From Phoronis australis (lineage: Eukaryota; Phoronida; Phoronidae): a DNA stretch of 64,000 bases. The stretch is from assembly GCA_002633005.1 (NCBI GenBank), contig NMRA01000233.1:313687-377686 (forward strand), written 5' to 3'. Made by a program: the position numbers and the translations under genes. Below, piece by piece: positions 50,171 to 59,737 of the stretch. How positions within the stretch are numbered: the stretch's first letter is position 1; each line of letters opens with the position of its first letter. The notes beneath the pieces are model-generated. The model did no database searches. It was not told the DNA's origin and saw nothing but the letters and a program-made list of their open reading frames with translations.

Positions 50171-50729
50171 TCGACAGCCCTGTCGCGATCTAGTTAACAA
50201 AAATTTAAATTTCCGTGTTTCTCCCATATATACATATACATATATATAGTGGGAGGGTGTAGGTCACGAGACCACTAACTGAAATAATATAAAATTAACT
50301 ACGGTGCCACTTTAGAACACAATTTTACCCCCAACACGCTCTACATGCCCCTACCTAGGGGGTTGCGACGGGAGCGAGCGCACCCCCCCCCTTTCGGGAT
50401 TTGAGGTCTGTCTTGGCAAGCCCAAGTTAATTCATGTTACCTGTGCTTTTTCGATTACCTCCGTAGCTCTGCGGCCTTATACGAACGCTGGTCACGAGCT
50501 TTATATGAACCCAGTAGGCGCACAGCAACCCAATACACAGGAGTCGGATGGGTCGCCCTGAATGTTAAGATCGTGAACGCAAAAGAGCAACACAAAAGCT
50601 GCAAATGTATCGATTCGTTTTTACGAAGACAAAAGTCGAGTCCGTTAAACAAATTCACTTTCGCTCGTTTGAAACAGTTACAAGCCGCAGTTTTGCAAAA
50701 TCATGCATTCATGATTTAATGGTCCTTAA
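50171..50729. other. Spacer between LINE and THAP element
   Basis: Contains a TATATACATATA run (50230) and a C-run (50380-50390). No exon seen. Confidence 0.4.
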
Positions 50730-50994
50730 AGGCGAAGGCAACCTTTTTTCATGTCATTTTGAGCTAAAATAAGGTTGGTTGGTTATCCTAGACATATTTT
50801 CCACTTAATTATAGCTTTTTGTAATTTTGTTAATTACTCGTCCGCTACTCCGGAAGTGACGTTTTAGGAGGCAAGCATTTCGCGCCAATTTCTTTTCATA
50901 TAGTGTGACTGTGAGAGCTGCCGACTCAGTCATTGTTCTACCTCGGTTGTGTTAAGTTCCGTCGTCGTTTGCTTTCATTTACTAGTCAGTCAAC

Positions 50995-51738
50995 ATGCCA
51001 CACTGTTGCTGCGTACCGGGATGTACAAATTATCGTCTCACGCGCGCTTTGGGAGTACCTTTGCATCGCTTTCCGATGGATGACACACTTCGCCGTACTT
51101 GGCTCGTTCGTGTGAAGAACGCAGCGTTACCCGTCCACGCAACGTACAAAGCAGTCGAGAATTACCGTGTGTGTGGCAAGCACTTTCTGCCGTCCGATTA
51201 CGAAAGGGATTTGTACGCTGAACTGATGAAGGTCCCTGCGAAACAACGCCTGAAGAAGGATGCCATTCCGTCTGTGTTGATTCCCGGCAGTGCCCCGTCG
51301 CCACCCCCGAGAAGTGCGTTTTTTAAGCGAGAAGCCTCGCGAGCTGTGGCCAGTACAGTGACTGGAGCCAGTGGAGGCACTTCATCTACTGTCACCCGTG
51401 CCTCCGAACGTACCCCAGAGCGTGCAATTCCTGGAACCAGTAGTGATTCGCCCTGTGCTGTTTTCTCCAGCCCAGAGCCTCTAAGCAGCCCTGCAGCGAT
51501 ATTGAGTAGTGGGAGTGATTACAGGCCCAGTTCGACACCCAGTGAAGAGGACAGTTCGTCGTCCAGTGAACAGATCGGTGAGCCAAACTTTGATAAGTTT
51601 ATTGTGGACTTGTCTAAAGTGTTGGAGCTATTTAGAAGGTGCCAGGTGTGTGGCGAGGGAGTCACACGACACGATGTAAGCAGTTTGGGTGCTCAGGTCA
51701 CCATCCAGTGGGAGTGTGTCGCGGGACACTCTGGCTAG
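50995..51738 (+). pseudogene. THAP-domain N-terminal part of a Kolobok-like transposase, truncated
   Basis: The frame starts MPHCCCVPGCTN and has a full C2CH THAP zinc finger: C5, C10, W36, then C60-x2-H63 (VCGKHFLPSDYE). An AVPTIF-like box follows near residue 87 (DAIPSV). A Ser/Pro/Thr-rich linker comes next, and then a second cysteine motif (RRCQVCGEGV and WECVAGHSG) typical of the region after THAP in these transposases. A TAG stops the frame at 51736-51738; related text continues in frame beyond it (WDSCSSFRGMPEV) for about 30 codons before another stop. The 247-codon product would keep only DNA binding. THAP proteins bind DNA sequence-specifically; here the natural target would be the element's own ends. 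Confidence 0.85.
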
Positions 51739-51914
51739 TGGGACAGTTGTTCCTCTTTCCGTGGTATGCCGGAGGTCCACTTAACCGTGCCCAGTAGTGG
51801 CTTGGCCTCGTCGAACAGCACAAGCATTCCATTAAGGTAGGCATAACAACGCACAAAGTGCATTAGCACCAAGATGTGTCACCACGTCTGTCCTCAATAG
51901 CCGCCTCGTTTCTC

Positions 51915-52082
51915 TCAACAGCTGTCTGTGCCTGTGCGTACTCTGCCTTCGTTATACTCGGGCTCAAACATGTACCCATCCACTGAATGTCCGTGAAAAA
52001 ATTCCTCATCACCACTGCTGTGAACAAGGTCTCCGTCACTCACACTACTGTCACTGTGATACGGGTCACCGACTCCAGCCAT
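51915..52082 (-). pseudogene. Acidic N-terminal fragment of a second transposon ORF on the opposite strand
   Basis: Reads MAGVGDPYHSDSSVSDGDLV and then a YMFEPEYNEG motif before a stop. The start lies just inside the right terminal inverted repeat. Acidic Ser-rich leaders with a YMFEP-like motif occur in proteins linked to such transposons in animal genomes; that link comes from memory and is tentative. It is cut short at the presumed internal deletion. Confidence 0.45.
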
Positions 52083-52420
52083 TTTCAACTTACAACACAC
52101 TAAACAATCCCTAAATCCAACGTAGTTGAGTTCCCTACTAACCTATCTTGCCGCAGAATACTCGCCGATGGAAAGTGGTGGCGACAATTGTTGAAAAACA
52201 GCACGAAACAAAAGTAGAATAGAACAGATTCGCACGGTAAACTCGACGCAAAACCAAGTGGCGGGAAATGCTTGCCTCCTAAAACGTCACTTCTGGAGTA
52301 GCGGACGAGTAGTTAATAAAATTACGAAAAGCTGTAATTAAGTGGAAAGTATGTCTAGGATAACCAACCAACCTTATTTTAGCTCAAAATGACATGAACA
52401 AAGGTTGCCTTCGCCTTTAA

Positions 52421-53603
52421 TAAAACAGACGACAAACCTGACGAGGTTATGAGCAAAAGTAAAACCGCTACCAACAAACGATGAGTCATCTCCAGCCTGA
52501 TGGTAACTTTGCGTTTGACAGTAGTTTAAGCGGTGGGTGTAACCGATCTTTTCAGCGAAATTGGCTTTCGTCATTTTTGTGGCTAGCGTACAGTCCGTCG
52601 CTGGATGCTGTACTTTTCCATTACTGTGCTTTATTTTTGCACATTGAAACGCGAACGTTTCAGTGGACTTGTAAATCGACCGTTATATTGAAACGCGTAA
52701 GTTTCGGTGGACTTGTCAATCGTTTACAAATGGTATAAATTGGGCCAAAGTCATATGCTGTGTACGGGCATGCTCTCCTTTTCACAAAGGCTAGTTCCGT
52801 ATGTAGCTCTTGATGAAATCAGTGTCCAGGTTGTAAATAACAGCATACAATCTTTCAAGTTAGAGACCACTATCATATAAAGATCGCAGGTCAGGGCAGG
52901 GAACAAAAACATGAAGAATTTCTGTTCGAATCCTCTTCCTGTCTAGATTTTTGACATACTAATGCCTGGCAGACGTTCATATCAATAAACCTAGTAAGAT
53001 GAAACGTATTAAGGAGGAGGTTTGTAAAACCAATATTTTGGCGACGCAGTCGCAGTGCAATCTTCTTCGCGTATGGAATGGAAACAGTAAATGCTACCCC
53101 ACAAATTGTTAAATCTATCCCATAAATCAACATTCCAGCCTCAATAACATCTATGGCCGCCATTTTGCTAGGTTGAGCTAGTAATTTTTTGCAGAATGAC
53201 GGCTGGAATTTGCACATTTAAAAATTTGCTCAATGGTTGCGAGTGGACACCCGCATGAAACCTGATTACCTATTGTTAGGCTACCTCAAACAGCCAATTC
53301 AAATTTTATCCGTCAAATTCAGGTTAAGTAAAAAACAGTCCTTGTTTCCCGAACTCGTACAACTTAAGATCAGGCTGAATAAGCTGACTCGCGCTAAGAA
53401 AGGCCTCAATCAATGACGAAGTGCCTATCCTTCTCAAGCCCAGAGGTCTAAATGTAAAGTTGCGAGTGTTAACAGCATATTAATTTCGAACTTGCAATTG
53501 GGCCGGTAGGTATGGATGACGTGTAGCAATTCACGGATTAAAGTACGATGTTATGTCGCCTGCGCATTTGGGTGTTCCCCCATCAAAAACACCGGAAACT
53601 CAC
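52421..53603. other. No exon recognised
   Basis: The minus-strand frame 52891-53217 has no family pattern. The segment 52885-52970 is similar to 55025-55110 (GGTCAGGGC...AATTCT...GTCTAGA...TTGACA), a second small duplication with frame-shifting indels. Confidence 0.4.
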
Positions 53604-55010
53604 CTCGTTTACGTTGGGGTTCTTCCATCAAACGCTGTGGAGCAAGTTCTGGAACACAAATAAATAGCTGAAAAAATCATACCGACTGTATGAATATGGT
53701 GAAAAGACAAACACAAGTGAATGTAATGCCAGGAACATGTTGTTCCCGGAACTTCTTCCCAAAAACAAAATCAAGGAATGGCGCATAATTTAATTCTCCA
53801 AGTTTCAGTTTAGCACACGTTTGCACACTTACGTTTCTTTTGTTTGGTTCGTTTATCTTTTGACTCCTTTTTTCGTTTCTCCTGTTTCCTCTTTTTATTC
53901 GCTTTCCGCTTCATCTGTTCCACCTGTCGAAGTACACTTTTCTCATCCCGTTTGCAGTTGACTTTTCTTGCCCTCACGCACTTGCATCGTTTAAGACTGA
54001 ACCTCTTTCTCCCAGGACATTTGAAAATCCTTCCATCAAAACGGAATTTTTGGCACTTTTCACCCGGGATAAGCTCCACTAGCTTGCCGTTCTTTCCCTT
54101 GCACTGCGGTCCTGTTGAAAAGATATGTAGGCAATGACGACGTTGGAACGATATACGAACGAATACAAATCAACTTCAATGCAATTCTTGGAACTGCCAA
54201 ATTATCATGTACCAAAATATTATCGTTCCCGTTCACGATTAGTTAATCTACCCACGAAGAGATGCTAAGTGTCAATAGGTCAAAACACGTTTTTAAATGA
54301 TGCTTTTCAACGCTGCATTATTTTTTAAAACGAAAGAATATTCATACACGCCTTTAACTTCATTGTTTTATTGTGTGGTCGTGCACCAACAAAACTGCTG
54401 CCACAGCTGAATGAAACAATTTGCTTACACGATTTGTATAAATGAACTCGATAGAAACAAATACAGGGTAGAAGTTCGCATTATAGAGACATCGTTTAGT
54501 AATTGAGACTCATATTATGTTCTTTACTGTGGTGAACGAAGCAAATACGTTGCATCGCTACCCTGCAATGGCAGTTCTGAAGTAAGTGCGGAAATAAGTG
54601 CGGAACTTCAAAGATTTGAAGTGTATTATTGAAACGTTTCACTGTCCAAGAGCTTTTTCGCGCGACGTAGCACCAAAGAATTTAATTCGTGTACTTTGCC
54701 TGATAGTGATGCTGATTACTTTGGAAAAGCGTACATGGTGTCCATGGGAAATTTATTATTACATAAACATAGAACTTTGTATATGAGTGGTTCAGTCTAG
54801 GGTAGGAATTGTCTGCAGTCGGCGCTCATTACCAGCTCCAAAACCTATCTGTACTTTGCTTTACAATGCTCACCTTGTGGTAGGACATAAACGGCAATTT
54901 CGGCCTCAGCGTCATAGTAAATATAGGAGAACATTATACATAAATGAATGAAGGGGATTTTTGGCACTCCTGAGTTATATATTGTCAAAGGTGATAATTA
55001 CTTCGATTGT
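53560..55010. repeat. Segmental duplication block, partner of 44040-45470
   Basis: Collinear with 44040-45470 across exons a and b and the non-coding flanks. See that entry for shared landmarks. Confidence 0.88.
53604..54111 (-). CDS. Six-cysteine Lys/Arg-rich secreted-type protein exons, copy 1 of a duplicated pair
   Basis: Exon a (54111-53833, 279 bp, phase 1 at both ends) begins PQCKGKNGKLVELIPGEKC and has the same six-cysteine spacing as the 44.6-kb copy (KRFSLKRCKC near its end). It then enters a highly basic tail (KRKANKKRKQEKRKKESKDK) and ends at AAAC|GTAAGT. Exon b (53648-53604, 45 bp, phase 1 at both ends) reads LAPQRLMEEPQRKR and ends at G|GTGAGT. Phase 1 symmetry would allow these exons to follow the basic exon at 57054-57410 directly, so they may belong to the C8/TIL gene upstream rather than to a separate gene. 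No known family was recognised. The last part, V/I-x-x-C-x-C after an F/Y-x-C, faintly recalls the end of cystine-knot domains. Confidence 0.55.
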
Positions 55011-55571
55011 ATTTATTATTCTAAAAGAGGCAGGTCAGGGCTTGGAATAAAAGAGGTAGAATTTTTGTTCTTTTTGTCTAGATTTTGACACACTCTAGCA
55101 TCACGGAAACTGACTAATATACCCTGACTACTGTCCAAAAAAGGACGCGTTTCGTGCATACAAGATGGTGATTCAGTTGATGGCACAATATTATAACTAG
55201 TACACATGGCTTTTTGTTTAAACGAGAGGTTTACACCATGGGAGCTGGGGAAAGTGCTGAAAATAAAGTTCGGTAAATTAAATGGCATTTTGGAAAGACT
55301 AACTCACCTGTTGTTTTAACATAGCGAGCAACGCAAAAACTACTTAATGCAATTTCTCAGTACCACCCAAAAGAAATTAAAGATGAACACGAAGTCACGT
55401 GATTATTCATTAAGGTTGCGTTGTAAATTTACTAATTTTCCTTGCTTGTTCGAGCCTCTTCGATTTTTTTCCATTTTAGAATTTTAGAGACAACTATAAA
55501 AAAGGTATTGCAGCGGACCAATTTTAACCGTTAATATCAACTATAAGCAGTGTGGTCAAATTTTAATTTTA

Positions 55572-55840
55572 CTACAGTGCCATGGGTTTTAACAATCCAT
55601 AAAGTCCGCGTGTCATTAAAAGTGTATTTCTAAAAATGACCACTTTTGATAACATTTCCCTTCCAGACATAATAACACAGTTGCATTTCGAAACTTCTCT
55701 AACAGAATTTTCACAAGTCCTCACTCGTAAGATTATTTGCTGGATATGGCAATGTCTGTAATGCCGAGTTGTGAGCTCTTTAGTTCTAGGAACCAATTTT
55801 AAAGCCACAAAGCAGTCCACAGATAGCATTTCTTCAAATC
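55572..55840 (-). CDS. Candidate cysteine-containing terminal exon
   Basis: After a CCCAG acceptor in phase 1, an 89-codon frame runs to a stop. It includes VDCFVALKLVPRTKEL, then HCHIQQIILRVRTCENS and VREVSKCNC. The ending I-x-L-x-V-x-x-C...V-x-x-C-x-C resembles the last strands of a C-terminal cystine knot, the usual final domain of vWD/C8/TIL proteins, but only five cysteines are present and the early part is missing. It could be the last exon of the gene at 57054-63082, since the phases agree. It could also be a chance frame. Confidence 0.3.
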
Positions 55841-57053
55841 CTGGGCTCTACAAAGTAGTTGCGTAAGAGTTATGCTTCGATGTCACAATGTTCAAATTAT
55901 GATAAACATTTGATGAGAAACAAATCTCATTATGGGGATGCTGTTGCTACGAGTACGCAAGGTTGTCAGGTCGCCAGGAAAGTCGGAAGATTAAACGAAA
56001 CCTACCTTTCTTCGTTGTTTTTTGAATCATGTTGGCCGGAGCTTGTTCTGAAATGTGTAAACAAGACGAAGATCAAACAGTTTGTTCCCATTACTAATTA
56101 AAATTACCGTGAGAGTTATTCACTTTGAATTTTGAAAGAATTTCTAGGAAAAAATCGTCAGATTCGCTATTTTTGATACACAGTCGAAATGTAAACTCTT
56201 TCATCCCAATGTAGTTTTCAAATTTTCCGCTCCTAATAATATATATGAACGCATGCGCTCAAAGAATTGCCCAGTAAACATTCCCAAAGTGAAAAATAGC
56301 CATTGTTTTGTTTACATCAAAGGTCAAAGGTCACATTGTCCATATAAAGGAAATTGCTCTGTCTTGCCAAATAAGGAGACGTGCTTTGCCTTGTGGCAGA
56401 AAAATCGACAAAGTAACGAGCAGATCGTTTTTACTGAAATTTTAAACTAAAGGAAAAATGCTTTGACATCAACAGAAATACAAAATCTTTACGAACAAAC
56501 CGTTATTTACCTGGTGAACAATTTGACTTTTGTTTCAGCGGCAAAGACCGATTTTGAATAATGCAATTCAGCCTGTTTTTCGCGTTCTAAGTCACTTTAA
56601 GATTGCTTCAACTGATGGTCAATGTAAATTACACTTGTTATACCAGTAAGAACGTGTGTACTCTGGGGGCTGAAGTGAATGTTTTCTGTTATAGCTGCAT
56701 CGATCACTGCATAGCTGGTGATAAAATCGGACTAATAGTATTCCTTACCGAGTTAGGTTTCTATTTCAGTTACCAAGATGAGCATCAGAACTATTGGTAA
56801 CACAAGGAAGCTTTTCAAAGTTTAGTGGGGTTGGCTAACCCTAAAATTGCGCATTCAAAGGTGGCGCATGTACACATTACATGTACCTGTAACTTAAGTT
56901 TCCGACTCATTCGCCAGCAATTCAAGATGGGATAAACTTGGTAAGTGTACAATAAGGACAGCTTACAAACACTAGCGAAATGCAGCTTTTAAGGCAAAAC
57001 CTTCTTTCCAGGTGGGATACATGTGGTCACATAATAACAGTTTACCACCTTAC

Positions 57054-59693
57054 TTTGTTGTCCCCCTTTCTGAACCGGTTTCTTTTTCTTCTGGAGTCTT
57101 TTTCGAAGAGCCTGTTGGTATCTCTGTTGTAGCCTGCTTTTTCGTTTCCCCGCTTTAGCCTTCTGTCTCCGTCGCCATCTTTCCATTCTCTTCCTTTTTC
57201 GCTCCTGTCGTTTCTTGATTTTTCTCTGTTGTCTCTCACGTCTCTTCCGCGCCCTCTCCTCCCTTCGCGCCTTTTTACTCGACTTTACTTTCAACCGTTT
57301 CTTCTCTTTTTCAGTCATCTTCTTTGCTGGGGCAGGTTCGTGTACTTTCATGGCCAAGTTTTGTGGTTTTAATATCACGGGATCACCTCCTTGGGTTACA
57401 ACTTTCTGAGCTAAATAAAGAAAGGTGAACGCGTATATCGCATTGTTTATCCTATACGTAATTCAGTAAGTTGGTGATTACAGTTTGATTTAAACAGTAA
57501 CCAGAAGAAAACAACATAATTAGCTCATGTAAAACAATCTTCCAGAAAATTTCAATTAATGAGGCCTCCAGCTAAAACTGAGACACATAACGCCTCAAAT
57601 ATTGGACAAAGTGTTTCTTTCAAAAAGATTTTGCTGGTAAATGGTCAAACATGGGACCAAATAGAACAAGATCCATATAAAGAAGGTTGCTCATAAATTG
57701 GCGCTTAGACGAATGGACGTGTGGACAAACAGTGTTGGTGTTTTTGAGAAAACCTGCAAAATGTGACAATGTTGGCGAATCGACTTTCACCTCTGACAAC
57801 CATAATTATCGTACGTGACAATATGGTTGATTTAAGAATCGCTATCTGTTCATTATACCTCAGAACCGTTTCTTTTACTTGGTGCCAGTGGTCGATCTTG
57901 CTTCGGTGGGTCCCATGTAAACACACAGGAAATTTAGCCTAGATATTGGGGGTATTCTCAATTCATAGGGAATCAAATGAGCGACATTGAAAATAGTACT
58001 TTTCCCAGAATTAACTTAGGTTTTCTGAAGTTGGAATTGCTATTGTCTTTCTTACAATCTGAATTACATTGGAGAAATGTCTCATTTTTGCAAAATACCT
58101 TCTAAGCTATCTCACATGGTTTCTGATTGTCCCCGAATACGCACGCACTAGCGAATTCCTTACTTCCTTGCTACGCAAGCTGTGAAAACGTTCTACCAGT
58201 GAGGGAGGGTACCGGAAGCTCCGAACTGAATCTTACCGAAGGACGCAAGGGACCTCTTATTTAGCTTCTAAATCCGACATAAGGGTCAAATTTAAGTAAA
58301 CAGTACGAAATGATAACTCAATAGAAACTGTTTCGTCTATCTAATTGTGTTACATGGCTATGCGTTTCACAAAACAATTTGACACCATTTTTACAGAGGA
58401 GTCATGCGCGCACTCAGGGGGGCTCAGGGGGGCTCCAACAACCCCCTTCCCCCTATTTGGCGGTGTGGGCAAAAATGGCCGCCACAGAGAAACAATAACT
58501 GCAAAAAAGTTAGGAAACAAGACAAAAGTCCACTAAAAAGGCAAGAATAACCAAAATTCTGCGAAATCACAATTCATAGCTCTGAACTTACTCCGTGAAT
58601 CTTAATAAAAGGTCCAAATTCTCGAAATTCGAGGCCCCCCCTTTTTAGGCTGTGTGCATCACCAGAAATTCGTGAACTAGGCCATCCGCAAGGTGGCGAT
58701 CGTCGTGTAAGTGTTAGCCAATCACAGCCTAGGTCAGAGGTCAGTTCCCTTGTTTTGCTATTTACACTCACTAAGGAGGTGATCGACAAGAATTGAAATT
58801 AACTTGAAAGTTTGGTGGAATGTGATATTGATATCACAGAATCTAAACTACCGAAGCACGTCGAGACTGTGGGCGAGGAATTTCGGCAAGGTGAACGTGT
58901 CAAAGCTTGAGGAAAATCGAAAACAGTGAGTATAAANACACCGAAAAATCTTCACCAATCTCTCCAATATTCAGCATAATGAATCCTTAGGGCTATGTTT
59001 TTCTCGCTAGCTATCGGCAAATTGCAGAGTTGTCTCCCCTAAATCAAAATTCCTCGGAAAACCCCTTCTTGTGTGCATTTCTGTGGGGGAATAGTTAGCT
59101 GCTGGCTGCGCATGCGCACTGCCTATGTCAGATATTTCTGGCGTTGGCGCGCATGAGAGTTGTTCAACGTGAACCACTTTTCCAAAACACAGCTTCATTT
59201 CCCCCATCCGAGTACAAAATGTTTGGGGATTGGTCTAAGAATCTTGCAGATTTTTCTTTGAATTTTATCTTATTTTGGAATGATATCTCCATCACAACTG
59301 TGTTCGTCAAAACTTCGAAGCTTTTGCATGGTTCCGCCCACAGTTGCCGGTTTCATAAAATATACTAGGCTGTGATTGGTGAAACACCTTGATCTATCAC
59401 TTACGGAAGCAGCCTCTGACACCGTTCTTTACGACACAAGCGTTGTTTTCAATGCATGCCTCCAACTTCGTTTCACACAAAACCCGCGAATTCTTAGTAG
59501 CTCCCTTGGAGCACGTTCGTGAGTACAAACAGTCTGTAGACACTCTCGTCTCGCCAAGCTGTAAACACAGAACAGTATTAATAGCGAGCAATAGCCTCCT
59601 GAAGAACAGCAGTGGCAAATCAACACCATCTATACTTCCCAATATCCCCAGACGACACCCGTTTCACCTTAACATATACCCTCACGTCCTTTG

Positions 59694-59737
<44 letters not shown>

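Larger units (their letters stand above)
50730..52416. mobile_element. Internally deleted Kolobok-like DNA transposon with TTAA target duplication
   Basis: TTAA flanks both sides (50726-50729 and 52417-52420). The ends are inverted repeats of about 160 bp starting AGGCGAAGGCAACC; the inner edges (AGGAGGCAAGCATTTCGCGCC on the left, its complement on the right) also match. Inside are a THAP-domain frame on the plus strand and a short acidic frame on the minus strand (51915-52082), pointing toward each other. TTAA duplication plus a THAP domain fits the Kolobok superfamily; piggyBac also uses TTAA but lacks THAP. The catalytic core is absent, so this copy cannot move by itself. Confidence 0.88.

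Noticed and set aside
51038-51304. 88-codon minus-strand frame opposite the THAP domain
   Set aside because: Shadow of the plus-strand coding sequence.
56989-57053. Read-through of the basic exon to a stop (NCYYVTTCIPPGKKVLP) as the true C-terminus of the mosaic gene
   Set aside because: Not excluded, but the GTAAGG donor in phase 1 matches the phase 1 chain of neighbouring exons, so splicing is the preferred model.
57042-57239. 65-codon minus-strand frame within the basic exon in another register
   Set aside because: Low-complexity AG-rich DNA is open in more than one frame; only the phase 1 frame is consistent with the splice sites.
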